A DNA stretch of 23,131 nucleotides from Gaiellasilicea sp035525905 (GCA_035525905.1 DATLDK010000106.1:1-23131); one strand, 5' to 3'. Positions 12,985 through 19,584 are shown, numbered from the stretch's first letter. Notes: generated by a model from the sequence alone, not told the origin. Numbers and translations: made by a program.

Positions 12985-13653
12985 GTGATACGCGATAACT
13001 GGCGCGACCCGCACTTTTGGCCATGGTGGTGGCGAAATCGAGTCTCAGACCCGACGAAGATCGTCGCTGCCGTTGTGGCGATCGGGTCTCTCTGCTTCGG
13101 GGGCTACGCCACCGCAGGTGGCCTGGACAACGCTGTCGCGGACTCGCCGAGCGAGTCAGTATGGGCACTGGAAACGACTGTGGTGCGGTTGGTGACTCTT
13201 CAAGAAGCCGGACGAGTGGTGACCAGGCCGGTCCGAATCGTCCGGACTATTCCGGGGCGGAGCAGCACTTCCTATGAGACGCAGGTGCGCCTGGAAACGG
13301 TGACGCTGCCGGGAAACATCGAAGTCGTGACTCGGCGGGATGTCCGGACCGTGCCGGTGGTCAGGCAGGTTGTTGTGACCCGCGACGGCCGCATCCAGAC
13401 CCGGCCGGCGGTCACGCAACTCCAAACTCTGCGGGTTACCGACCGGCAGACCGTTACCAATGAGCGGGTCTTGACGAGTGAGCGAGTCGTCACAGAGCCG
13501 GTCACGACAACGAGAGTCGTCACGGAAACGGTCCCGGTGACCGTGCGGTCCACGGACACGATCGTCAGAACAGAAACGGAAACGAGGACACAGACCGTGG
13601 CAGAGACCGTCGTGGAGACGATGACAGTCACGGAGACGGTACGGAAACCGTAG
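12985..13653 (+). CDS. Unrecognised single-pass membrane protein with V/T/R-rich exterior
   Basis: 222 residues; no known family recognised. The N-terminus is very aromatic (PHFWPWWWRN at residues 9-18), followed by one membrane helix (about 25-45). The rest (about 60-220) is built of Val, Thr, Arg and Glu in short alternating patterns: VVTRPVRIVRTIPG, TRRDVRTVPVVRQVVVTRDGR, and near the end TVAETVVETMTVTETV. No Cys occurs after the helix. The alternation fits beta-strands, and the low complexity suggests a wall or surface role, but this is inference. It starts at GTG 12985; SD-like GGGG is weak. Its base composition looks a little less GC-rich than its neighbours. It sits alone between tRNA genes, a place where acquired genes are often found. 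Confidence 0.65.
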   Translation: MIRDNWRDPHFWPWWWRNRVSDPTKIVAAVVAIGSLCFGGYATAGGLDNAVADSPSESVWALETTVVRLVTLQEAGRVVTRPVRIVRTIPGRSSTSYETQVRLETVTLPGNIEVVTRRDVRTVPVVRQVVVTRDGRIQTRPAVTQLQTLRVTDRQTVTNERVLTSERVVTEPVTTTRVVTETVPVTVRSTDTIVRTETETRTQTVAETVVETMTVTETVRKP

Positions 13654-13716
13654 CCATTACACGGCAAGGCCCACCCAACTCCATAACGCAAGCGGGTAGT
13701 GCAGGACGGTTGGCGA

Positions 13717-13789
13717 TGCGCCCGGGAGGATTCGAACCTCCGGCCAACGGATTAGAAGTCCGTCGCTCTGTCCACTGAGCTACGGGCGC
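13717..13789 (-). tRNA. tRNA-Arg (anticodon TCT)
   Basis: 73-base cloverleaf. Acceptor GCGCCCG/CGGGCGC with A73, D stem GCTC/GAGC, anticodon stem ACGGA/TCCGT with loop CTTCTAA, T stem GGAGG/CCTCC. CCA is not encoded. Reads AGA/AGG, which are rare codons in such GC-rich DNA. Confidence 0.96.
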
Positions 13790-13797
13790 TCACGGAC

Positions 13798-13803
13798 AGG
13801 GTA
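13798..13803 (-). promoter_or_regulatory. Predicted -10 box of tRNA-Arg(TCT)
   Basis: TACCCT on the minus strand, 8 bases before the mature 5' end, giving almost no 5' leader. Confidence 0.45.
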
Positions 13804-13815
13804 TCGCCGCCGCAG

Positions 13816-14355
13816 CTAGGTTCTGACGCCGAAGTCGGTCGTGATGATGACGACGTTGCGACCGCCGTAGACGCCCGGCGCGGCCGGCACCGTCACCGCG
13901 GACAGCCCGATCTCGCGCCACTCCGCCGTGAGGATGTTCTTGCGGTGCGGCGGGCTCGCCATCCAGAGCTCCAGCGCGCGGGCGGCTTCGATGCCTGTCG
14001 TCGACCAAAGGAGATTCTCGCCGACCGCCCAGCTGCCGTTGGTGGGGGCGCCGTAGAAACGCTGGATGCGCTTCCAGAATACCGCGCCGTTCCGCGACGA
14101 GTGCGCGAAATACCCGAACGTCCCCATCTCCTGCGAGTGCGAATCGGCCGCCTGGGCGAGCGCGTGCGAGGCGCGCAGAGGGGGCAGGCCGTGGTCGCGG
14201 CGGATCGCGTTCAGCTCGACGAGCACCTGACTCTCGAGCCGGTTCGCAGCGGTCAGCGTGCGCACGGGGGTGCCGGCCCCGGTCGCCGCGCCCGCGCCGA
14301 GGGTCAGGAAGGGAAGGGCGGCGAAGACTGCCAGGCTGACGATGCGAAGTCGCAC
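13816..14355 (-). CDS. Secreted CAP-domain (SCP/PR-1-like) protein
   Basis: 179 residues. A signal peptide covers about residues 1-25 (RLRIVSLAVFAALPFLTLGAGAATGA). The rest is one CAP domain: LVELNAIRRDHGLPPL helix, DSHSQEMGTFGYFAHSS (His73, His85), VGENLLW (Glu113), WMASPPHRKNIL (His137), EIGLSAV and a final TDFG strand. These are the residues of the usual CAP pocket. Bacterial CAP proteins act outside the cell, with roles that are mostly unknown (metal or lipid binding, or spore or wall functions). GTG 14355 is the start; it follows GATTGT by 6 bases. The AI-2E-family gene lies 103 bases upstream on the same strand, across an AT-rich island. Confidence 0.88.
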   Translation of the reverse strand: MRLRIVSLAVFAALPFLTLGAGAATGAGTPVRTLTAANRLESQVLVELNAIRRDHGLPPLRASHALAQAADSHSQEMGTFGYFAHSSRNGAVFWKRIQRFYGAPTNGSWAVGENLLWSTTGIEAARALELWMASPPHRKNILTAEWREIGLSAVTVPAAPGVYGGRNVVIITTDFGVRT

Positions 14356-14361
14356 CTGCAG

Positions 14362-14390
14362 ACAATCGGGCTTGGCGTGGCCACGCTCAA
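14362..14390 (-). promoter_or_regulatory. Predicted promoter of the CAP-domain gene with a palindrome in its spacer
   Basis: On the minus strand TTGAGC (14390-14385) and GATTGT (14367-14362) are 17 bp apart, 6 bases before the GTG start. The spacer contains GCGTGGCCACGC (14375-14386), a perfect 12-bp palindrome well placed for an operator. Confidence 0.4.
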
Positions 14391-14404
14391 GCTCCGAAAG
14401 GAGG

Positions 14405-14465
14405 ATCTTGGTGCGTTTTACTGAGTATTTACAACTTCAAAAATCTACCGATATCTACTCAAATG
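14405..14465. other. AT-rich island in the AI-2E/CAP intergenic region
   Basis: About 50 bases with roughly one third GC, against about two thirds or more around it. It holds a 6-bp inverted repeat (TGAGTA at 14422-14427, TACTCA at 14456-14461) and an internal GATATC. The distal arm overlaps the TGA stop of the AI-2E-family gene. It may be an UP-like or protein-binding region for the CAP promoter, a loose terminator, or a remnant of inserted DNA. Confidence 0.4.
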
Positions 14466-15532
14466 GTGGATGTCGCACCCGTCGGGCCCGGCCGCGCGCG
14501 GCGGTGGTGCAGCCAGTCGACGAGGATCACCTGCAGCGCGCCGGCCACCGGGATCGCGGCCAGAGCGCCGATCACGCCCGCGAGCTCGGCGCCGATCAAC
14601 ACCGCAATCAGCACCGCCAGCGGCGAGAGCTGCACCGTCCTGCCGTAGACGATCGGTTGCAGCACGTGGTTCTCGAGCTGCTGGTAGACGACGAAGAAGA
14701 CGATCACGATCACGCCGGACGTGGTCGAGTCGAGGAACGCGACCGTGCTGACGAGGATGGCTGCGATCGTGGCTCCGGCGAGTGGAATCAGGTCGAGGAT
14801 CGCCACGAGCAGCCCGAGGGCGACCGCGTACGGGACGCCGACCCCGAGCAGGACGGCGGTCGAGACGACCCCGGCGATGAGGCTGATCGTCAGGTTCCCG
14901 GTGACATAGCCGCCGATGGTGCGGTAGATGTCGTGCCCGATCTTGCGCCAGCGCGGCTGCTTCTCCTCGGACAGTAGCCCGTAGAAGCGCTCGACCCAAG
15001 CAGGCCCCTCGAGCAGCATGAACAGGGTCAGGAACGAGATCGTGAGCGTCGCGACGACCGCGGTGACGACGCCCTTCGTGACCGCGAGCGCGGTGCCCGA
15101 GATTCCGAGCAGCTTCGACGCGCCACCCTGCGAGAGCGCGTCGCGCACCCGCTCGGTGATGTGGTAGTCGCGCTCGAGGAACCCCAGCCTCCCGCGGCCC
15201 GCTGTCAGGTCCTCGACGTAACCCGGCACGGCGTCGACGAAGTCGTTCACCTGCGCGACGATCGTCGGGATGATCGTGGCGGCGAGGGCAAGGATCGCGA
15301 GGATGGTGCCGACGAACACGATTGCAACCGCAAGCCCGCGCCTGCGCACCCCCCGCCCGAGGAGCCATTCCACAGCCGGGTTGAGCGCGGTCGCGAGGAA
15401 CATGGCCACGAAGATCCAGATCAGGACCCCCCGCGCCGCTTGCACGATCGAGATCATGATCACGGCTGCCAGGATGATCCCCAGCACGACGAGGATCGCC
15501 CGCGGGCGGAAGCTGACGAGGCGCTCCTCCAT
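14459..15532 (-). CDS. AI-2E family transporter (permease-like membrane protein)
   Basis: 357 residues with several hydrophobic segments in the arrangement of the AI-2E/PerM family: two N-terminal helices (AILVVLGIILAAVIMI; VLIWIFVAMFLATALNPAVEWLL), a third (LAVAIVFVGTILAILALAATI), an exposed middle region, then helices around LLGVGVPYAVALGLLVAILDLIPLAGATIAAI and GVIVIVFFVVYQQLENHVLQPIVYGRTVQLSP, the family's conserved C-terminal block. Members export varied small solutes or ions, so the name does not show that AI-2 is carried. ATG 15532 is chosen since TAGGCT (15540-15545) lies 7 bases upstream; a start 13 codons earlier is less likely. tRNA-Gly lies upstream. Confidence 0.9.
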   Translation of the reverse strand: MEERLVSFRPRAILVVLGIILAAVIMISIVQAARGVLIWIFVAMFLATALNPAVEWLLGRGVRRRGLAVAIVFVGTILAILALAATIIPTIVAQVNDFVDAVPGYVEDLTAGRGRLGFLERDYHITERVRDALSQGGASKLLGISGTALAVTKGVVTAVVATLTISFLTLFMLLEGPAWVERFYGLLSEEKQPRWRKIGHDIYRTIGGYVTGNLTISLIAGVVSTAVLLGVGVPYAVALGLLVAILDLIPLAGATIAAILVSTVAFLDSTTSGVIVIVFFVVYQQLENHVLQPIVYGRTVQLSPLAVLIAVLIGAELAGVIGALAAIPVAGALQVILVDWLHHRRARPGPTGATSTI

Positions 15533-15539
15533 CCGCCGG

Positions 15540-15545
15540 AGCCTA
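15540..15545 (-). promoter_or_regulatory. Predicted -10 box of the AI-2E-family gene (leaderless)
   Basis: TAGGCT on the minus strand, 7 bases before the ATG at 15532. It decides the start against the upstream in-frame codon at 15571. Confidence 0.45.
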
Positions 15546-15606
15546 CGGAGCGGCGCGGACGGCGCTCGCAACCGGATCGACGGGTCGCAGCAGACTCTAC
15601 GGGAGG

Positions 15607-15677
15607 AGCCGGTGGCGGGAATCGAACCCGCGTAACTAGCTTGGAAGGCTAGGGCTCTACCATTGAGCTACACCGGC
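15607..15677 (-). tRNA. tRNA-Gly (anticodon TCC)
   Basis: 71-base cloverleaf. Acceptor GCCGGTG/CACCGGC with T73, as usual for tRNA-Gly; anticodon stem CTAGC/GCTAG with loop CTTCCAA; T stem GCGGG/CCCGC. CCA is not encoded. Confidence 0.96.
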
Positions 15678-15687
15678 ACGGGTGACG

Positions 15688-15694
15688 TAGCGTA
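15688..15694. promoter_or_regulatory. Symmetric -10 box shared by tRNA-Gly and the CtaG-like gene
   Basis: TAGCGTA reads TAGCGT on the plus strand, 6 bases before the GTG at 15700, and TACGCT on the minus strand, 11 bases before the tRNA-Gly 5' end at 15677. One box would drive a leaderless mRNA and a tRNA in opposite directions. Confidence 0.5.
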
Positions 15695-15699
15695 GCCGC

Positions 15700-16410
15700 G
15701 TGGATCCCTATTCGTGGTCGTGGAACCCGGAGGCGTTGGTCGTGCTCCCGGCGCTCGCCGCGGCCTACGTCTGGGCGATCCGGCGCTTTCCTGCACCGCC
15801 TTGGCGACTCGCCTGCTTCGGCACCGCGATCGTCCTGCTGCTCGCGGTGACGATCACCCCGCTCGAGACGATCGCGCTGAATTATTTGCTCTCGGTGCAT
15901 CTGATCCAGAACGTCGTCCTCGCGGAGTGGGCGCCGCTGCTCGCGGTCCTCGGCATTCCGCCCTCGCTGGCCGCGCGCGCGCCTCACGTACCCCCGGTGC
16001 CGGCGCTCGTCCTCTGGGTCGTCAACTACAGCGTCTGGCACCTGCCCTGGCTCTACGACGCGGCGCTCCGCCATCCTCACCCGCTGCTCCACCTCGAGCA
16101 CGGGCTCTATTTCCTCACGGGCGTCCTCCTCTGGTGGCCCATCGTGCACGGCAGGCTGACCTCCGGCTTCAAAGCGGCGTACCTCTTCGCGGCGTTCCTG
16201 CTCGCGAGCCCGATCGGACTCGTGATGGCGCTCGTCCCCGACGCGATCTACGACTTCTACGCGGAGGGACCCGGCCTCTGGGGCCTCTCCCCCGTCCTCG
16301 ACCAGGAGATCGCCGGCGTCTCGATGGCGGTCGCCGAGGCGGTCGTCTTCTTCGGCGCCTTCACACTGTTCTTCCTCCGCTTCTTCGCAGAGCAGGACGC
16401 GGAGACTTGA
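15700..16410 (+). CDS. Cytochrome c oxidase assembly protein, CtaG (caa3) family
   Basis: 236 residues, with about seven hydrophobic stretches filling nearly the whole length. Recognisable family blocks are ITPLETIALNYLLSVHLIQNVVLAEWAPLL, the WVVNYSVWHLPWLYDAAL segment, LHLEHGLYFLTGVLLWWPI and the C-terminal QEIAGVSMAVAEAVVFF. His residues in HLIQ, WHLP and LEHG are the conserved ones and may handle copper. The family helps mature caa3-type oxidases in the membrane. No oxidase genes are in the window, so it is an orphan assembly factor here. GTG 15700 follows TAGCGT by 6 bases. A small gene starts 18 bases downstream. Confidence 0.88.
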   Translation: MDPYSWSWNPEALVVLPALAAAYVWAIRRFPAPPWRLACFGTAIVLLLAVTITPLETIALNYLLSVHLIQNVVLAEWAPLLAVLGIPPSLAARAPHVPPVPALVLWVVNYSVWHLPWLYDAALRHPHPLLHLEHGLYFLTGVLLWWPIVHGRLTSGFKAAYLFAAFLLASPIGLVMALVPDAIYDFYAEGPGLWGLSPVLDQEIAGVSMAVAEAVVFFGAFTLFFLRFFAEQDAET

Positions 16411-16427
16411 GAACGAATGTCACGAGC

Positions 16428-16628
16428 ATGAATCTCCTGCGCCGGTGGCTCCGTTCACTCCTCGGGTCCAAAGAAAGCGTTTCGTCGGCGGCCGATCGTC
16501 GCTCCAGCTCCGATCGCCGGTCGGGCGCCGAGCGCCGTGCCGCGCTCGCCGAGGCTCAACGCGCGGAAGACCGTCGCTCCGGTACGGATCGCCGCTCCGG
16601 GCGCGACCGCCGGGACGACCCGCGCTAG
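16428..16628 (+). CDS. Small basic protein with DRRSG repeats
   Basis: 66 residues; function unknown. A short amphipathic, hydrophobic N-terminus (MNLLRRWLRSLLGS) could bind a membrane surface. The rest repeats DRRS(G/S): ADRRSSSDRRSGAERR, then EDRRSGTDRRSGRDRRD. About one residue in three is Arg, balanced by Asp and Glu. It begins 18 bases after the CtaG-like gene in the same direction, so it may be co-transcribed, and ends 5 bases before the tRNA-Pro gene on the other strand. No strong ribosome binding site is visible. Similar DRR-repeat proteins are, to my recollection, common in actinobacteria. A spurious frame is possible but less likely given the clear repeat. Confidence 0.5.
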   Translation: MNLLRRWLRSLLGSKESVSSAADRRSSSDRRSGAERRAALAEAQRAEDRRSGTDRRSGRDRRDDPR

Positions 16629-16633
16629 CTCAG

Positions 16634-16707
16634 TCGGGGCGGCCGGATTCGAACCGGCGGCCTCTCGCTCCCAAAGCGAGCGCGCTACCAGGCTGCGCCA
16701 CGCCCCG
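16634..16707 (-). tRNA. tRNA-Pro (anticodon TGG)
   Basis: 74-base cloverleaf. Acceptor CGGGGCG/CGCCCCG with A73, D stem GCGC/GCGC, anticodon stem CTCGC/GCGAG with loop TTTGGGA, T stem GCCGG/CCGGC. CCA is not encoded. Confidence 0.96.
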
Positions 16708-16718
16708 CTGTCCGAGGG

Positions 16719-16724
16719 ATCCTA
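16719..16724 (-). promoter_or_regulatory. Predicted -10 box of tRNA-Pro
   Basis: TAGGAT on the minus strand, 11 bases before the mature 5' end, the same distance as in tRNA-Gly and tRNA-Leu. Confidence 0.4.
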
Positions 16725-16753
16725 CGCGTCCGTACTCCGATATTTCCCGCCGA

Positions 16754-16759
16754 TAGGGT
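16754..16759 (+). promoter_or_regulatory. Predicted -10 box of the FadM/YbgC-like gene (leaderless)
   Basis: TAGGGT followed by 6 bases and the GTG at 16766. Same hexamer and spacing as the histidine phosphatase gene. Confidence 0.5.
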
Positions 16760-16765
16760 CCAGCG

Positions 16766-17155
16766 GTGTCCCACGAGAAGCGCATCGACATCCGCTGGCG
16801 CGACCTGGACTCCTACGGGCACGTCAACCAGGCCGTCTACCTCACCTTCGGCGAGGAGGTGCTGGACGACTGGTTCCGCACGAGGCTCGGCCACGACCCG
16901 GGCACGATCTGGGACTACGTCGCCCGGCGGACGACGATCGACTACCTGGGCGAGCTTCGGCTGGAAGATCGCGCCGCCGTGGGATCGGCCGAGCTGGTGC
17001 GGCTGGGCACGACGAGCGTTGTTGCGAAGGTGACGCTGAGGGCGCCGGACGGTCGCGTTGCGACCGAGCTCGAGCTCGTCGTCGTCGCCATCGACGGCAG
17101 AGGCGGGACGCCGCGCCCGCTCACCGAGCAGGAGCGCAGGGCGCTGTCCTCTTAG
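16766..17155 (+). CDS. Acyl-CoA thioesterase, FadM/YbgC (4HBT) type
   Basis: 129 residues, a single hotdog domain. RWRDLDSYGHVNQAVYL (about 10-26) is the 4HBT signature, with the catalytic Asp15 and the GHVN turn. TTIDYLGELRLEDRAAV and TSVVAKVTLRAPDGRVATELELVVVAID are the following strands. It should cleave acyl- or hydroxyaryl-CoA esters in the cytoplasm. It belongs to a different branch from the two PaaI-type proteins at 2.9-3.9 kb. The GTG start is supported by the -10 box 6 bases upstream. It converges on the FKBP gene with only 2 bases between the stops. Confidence 0.85.
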   Translation: MSHEKRIDIRWRDLDSYGHVNQAVYLTFGEEVLDDWFRTRLGHDPGTIWDYVARRTTIDYLGELRLEDRAAVGSAELVRLGTTSVVAKVTLRAPDGRVATELELVVVAIDGRGGTPRPLTEQERRALSS

Positions 17156-17157
17156 AC

Positions 17158-17532
17158 TTAGTCGACCGAGAGCAGGTCGACGACGAACACCAGCGGCTCG
17201 TTCGGCGCGATCACGCCGCCGGCGCCCCGGGCGCCGTAGGCCAGCGCGGAAGGGATCGTGAGCTTGCGCCGGCCGCCGACCTTCATCCCCTGAACACCGG
17301 CGTCCCAGCCGGGGATGACCTGGCCCTTGCCGAGCTTGAACTCGAACGGCTGACCGCGGTTCCAAGACGCGTCGAATTCGTCGCCGGTCGAGAAGGCGGC
17401 GCCGACGTAGTGCACCGAGACCTTCTTCCCCTTCGTCGCCTCTGCCCCGTCGCCGACGGTGATGTCCTCGATCCGGAGCTCAAAGGGGACGTCCCCCTCG
17501 GGCTTGTCGATCCGCGGCCGTTCGAGTGACAT
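17158..17532 (-). CDS. FKBP-type peptidyl-prolyl cis-trans isomerase
   Basis: 124 residues, one FKBP domain with a short N-terminal lead. Conserved elements are VSVHYVG (38-44), FDASWNRGQPFEFKLGKG (53-70), VIPGWDAGVQGMKVGGRRKLTIP (72-94), the Tyr99 in LAYGARGAGG and the last strand VFVVDLLSV. These include the aromatic active-site residues (Tyr42, Phe53, Trp76, Tyr99). It isomerises proline peptide bonds. No signal peptide, so cytoplasmic. An AAGGGGG ribosome binding site precedes the ATG at 17532, so unlike many neighbours it has a leader; TAGGTT at 17578-17583 is a possible -10. Confidence 0.94.
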   Translation of the reverse strand: MSLERPRIDKPEGDVPFELRIEDITVGDGAEATKGKKVSVHYVGAAFSTGDEFDASWNRGQPFEFKLGKGQVIPGWDAGVQGMKVGGRRKLTIPSALAYGARGAGGVIAPNEPLVFVVDLLSVD

Positions 17533-17597
17533 CTAGACCCCCTTTTCGGCGATCGGCCGGCGGCCGCCGCAGGCCGGAACCTACACAGGCCGCCGCA

Positions 17598-17603
17598 TAG
17601 GAT
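17598..17603 (+). promoter_or_regulatory. Predicted -10 box of the first methyltransferase gene (leaderless)
   Basis: TAGGAT, 7 bases before the ATG at 17611. The alternative upstream ATG at 17602 overlaps the box itself, so it is unlikely to be the start. Confidence 0.5.
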
Positions 17604-17610
17604 GCGCCCG

Positions 17611-18363
17611 ATGACGTTCGCCGTTGCCGCCGAGTCGTACGACCGCTTCATGGGCCGCTACTCGGTCCAGCTCGCCGCTCAGCTGGCCGACTTCGCCGGC
17701 GTGCAAGCCGGGCAGCGGGTTGTGGACGTCGGCTGCGGCCCGGGAGCGCTCACGGGAGAGCTCGTGCGCCGGGTGGGCGGAGACCTCGTCGCGGCCGTCG
17801 ACCCGTCGGAGCCCTTCGTCGCCGCCGCGAGGGCCCGCCACCCGTCCGTCGAGGTCCAGCTCGCCTCGGCTGAGGAACTGCCGTTCGAGGACGAGGCTTT
17901 CGACGTCGCCCTCGCGCAGCTCGTCGTCCATTTCATGGCCGATCCAGTGGCGGGGCTGCGCGAGATGGCGCGCGTGACGCGCGTCGGGGGGGTCGTCGCC
18001 GCCTGCGTCTGGGACCATGCCGGCGACCGGACCCCTTTGGCCGCCTTCTGGGAGGCGGCGCGCGAGCTCGATCCGGGAGTGCACGACGAGTCCGACCTCG
18101 CGGGAGCCCGCGACGGTCACCTGCGCGAGCTGCTCGAGGCGGCAGGCCTGGACTCCGTCGAGGAGGCGACGCTCACCGCGGAGCTGGAGCTCGCGAGCTT
18201 CGAGGACTGGTGGGAGCCCTTCACGCTGGGTGTCGGCCCTGCAGGCGCCTACGCGAAGTCACTCACCGACGTCTCGCGCTTGCGCGACCGCTGTCGTGAG
18301 CTCCTGGGGAGCCCGCCGTTCACGGTGAGCGCCGTCGCGTGGGCCGCACGCGGCGCCGTCTAG
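17611..18363 (+). CDS. Class I SAM-dependent methyltransferase (Methyltransf_11 type)
   Basis: 250 residues. Motif I VDVGCGPG (38-45) binds S-adenosylmethionine; the acidic end of the second strand is AAVDPSE; the third and fourth motifs are ASAEELPFEDEAFDVALAQLVVHFM and the MARVTRVGGVVAACVWD strand. This is the general UbiE/small-molecule methyltransferase pattern. The substrate cannot be told. ATG 17611 is preferred over the in-frame ATG at 17602 because of its -10 box. It is convergent with the next methyltransferase gene; their stop codons overlap by 4 bases (CTAG). Confidence 0.88.
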   Translation: MTFAVAAESYDRFMGRYSVQLAAQLADFAGVQAGQRVVDVGCGPGALTGELVRRVGGDLVAAVDPSEPFVAAARARHPSVEVQLASAEELPFEDEAFDVALAQLVVHFMADPVAGLREMARVTRVGGVVAACVWDHAGDRTPLAAFWEAARELDPGVHDESDLAGARDGHLRELLEAAGLDSVEEATLTAELELASFEDWWEPFTLGVGPAGAYAKSLTDVSRLRDRCRELLGSPPFTVSAVAWAARGAV

Positions 18364-19100
18364 GGTTTCCGCCACACCGACACGTGGCTGCGGCTGTCGC
18401 TCGTGAACGGCTCGCGCTTCCAGCCGCTCCAGCGGTCGCTCAACTCCATGCCGGCCAGCTGGGCCATCAGGTCGAGCTCCGCCGGCCACACGTATCGGAA
18501 GGGCATCGAGCTTCGCTCCGCCCGACCGCCGACGATCTCGAGGTGATGGGAGATGAGGCCCTGCCGCACGACGTCGTACTCGTCGAATCCCCACCGGCTC
18601 TCGCTGACGTGAAAGGGGCGTACGGTCTCCCCGGGAGGCAGCCGCTGCAAGTCCGGGACGACGACCTCGACGAGGAACCGGCCCCCGGGCTCGAGCTGGG
18701 CGGCGACGTTCCGGAAGCACGCGACCTGAGCTTCCTGGGTGGTGAGGTTCATGATCGTGTTGAAGACGACGTAGGCGAGAGAGAACGTTCCGCCGGACCT
18801 GGCGGTCGCGAAGTCCCCGATCGTCACTTCGATGTCGGCGCCGCCGGGCTTTTCGCGCAGCTTTGCCGTCATGGCCCGGGACAACTCGATGCCGTGCACG
18901 GGCACTCCCCGCCGCGCGAGCGGGACCGCGATCCGCCCCGTCCCGATTCCCAGCTCGAGCGCGCTGCCGCCCTCGGCGAGCTCGACGAGGAGGTCTACGG
19001 CCGGGTCGACAACGGCCGGGTCGAACATCCCCGAGATCTCCGCAGACTCGTCGTATCTCGCCGCGACCCGGTCCCCGAAGTAGCCGTCGCCGCCTGACAC
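18360..19100 (-). CDS. Class I SAM-dependent methyltransferase
   Basis: 246 residues. Motif I ALELGIGTGRIAVPLARRG (48-66), the acid of strand two in GIELSRAM (70-77) and VTIGDFATARSGGTFSLAYVVFNTIMNL are typical. It is not closely similar to the neighbouring methyltransferase, so this pair is not a recent duplication. GTG 19100 is the start, 6 bases after TAGATT. It is divergent from the Ddn-like gene (48 bases between start codons). Substrate unknown. Confidence 0.88.
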   Translation of the reverse strand: MSGGDGYFGDRVAARYDESAEISGMFDPAVVDPAVDLLVELAEGGSALELGIGTGRIAVPLARRGVPVHGIELSRAMTAKLREKPGGADIEVTIGDFATARSGGTFSLAYVVFNTIMNLTTQEAQVACFRNVAAQLEPGGRFLVEVVVPDLQRLPPGETVRPFHVSESRWGFDEYDVVRQGLISHHLEIVGGRAERSSMPFRYVWPAELDLMAQLAGMELSDRWSGWKREPFTSDSRSHVSVWRKP

Positions 19101-19106
19101 TCCGGA

Positions 19107-19112
19107 AATCTA
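19107..19112 (-). promoter_or_regulatory. Predicted -10 box of the second methyltransferase gene (leaderless)
   Basis: TAGATT on the minus strand, 6 bases before the GTG at 19100. The Ddn-like gene on the other side has its own possible -10 (TAGCTT, 19119-19124) and a ribosome binding site. Confidence 0.5.
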
Positions 19113-19148
19113 ATCGTGTAGCTTCGGAGAGGCGAAAGGAGCATTCGA

Positions 19149-19568
19149 GTGAGCGAAGCGGAACATCTCTTCGGCGCGGAGCACGTGCAGCGCTACCGCG
19201 AGACCGCTGGGGAGGTCGGGCACATCTGGCGGCGCGGAGCCAAGATCCTCCTCCTCACGACCAAGGGGCGCACCACCGGCGAGCCGCGCACCACGCCCCT
19301 GATCTACGAGGAGGACGAGGATCGCTACGTGATCGTTGCGTCGAACGGCGGCGCACCGGAGCATCCCGGCTGGTACCAGAACCTCGCCAAGGCGCCGGAG
19401 GTGGAGCTGCAGGTGAAGGGCGACGTCTTCCCGGCTCGGGCGCGGACGTCGAGCGGCGACGAGCGCGAGCGGCTCTGGAACCTCGCGTCGCAGCAGTGGC
19501 CGGCCTACGACGAGTACCAGGCGAAGATCGACCGGGAGATTCCCGTCGTGGTGCTCGAGCGGAGCTAG
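19149..19568 (+). CDS. Deazaflavin (F420)-dependent nitroreductase family protein
   Basis: 139 residues of the Ddn family (split-barrel fold), which uses reduced F420 or related cofactors in actinobacteria. The signature LLTTKGRTTGEPRTTPLIYEEDEDRYVIVASNGGAPEHPGWYQNLAKAPEVELQV (about 34-89) is clear: KGRTTGEPRTTPL binds the cofactor phosphate and ASNGGAPEHPGWYQNL is the second conserved block. Members reduce quinones, nitro compounds and enones; the substrate is unknown. GTG 19149 has a ribosome binding site (AAGGAG about 8 bases upstream), so it is not leaderless. It converges on the cupin gene. Confidence 0.9.
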   Translation: MSEAEHLFGAEHVQRYRETAGEVGHIWRRGAKILLLTTKGRTTGEPRTTPLIYEEDEDRYVIVASNGGAPEHPGWYQNLAKAPEVELQVKGDVFPARARTSSGDERERLWNLASQQWPAYDEYQAKIDREIPVVVLERS

Positions 19569-19584
19569 ACGGCTGCGGAACGGG

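Noticed and set aside
14422..14461. Intrinsic terminator of the AI-2E-family gene from the TGAGTA/TACTCA repeat
   Set aside because: The arms are 6 bp and 28 bases apart with no T-run after them; too weak to call.
16537..17529. Plus-strand frame of 330 codons containing AAGFEPAASRSQSERATRLRHAP
   Set aside because: The first part is a translated tRNA-Pro complement and the rest is antisense to FKBP and out of frame with the thioesterase.
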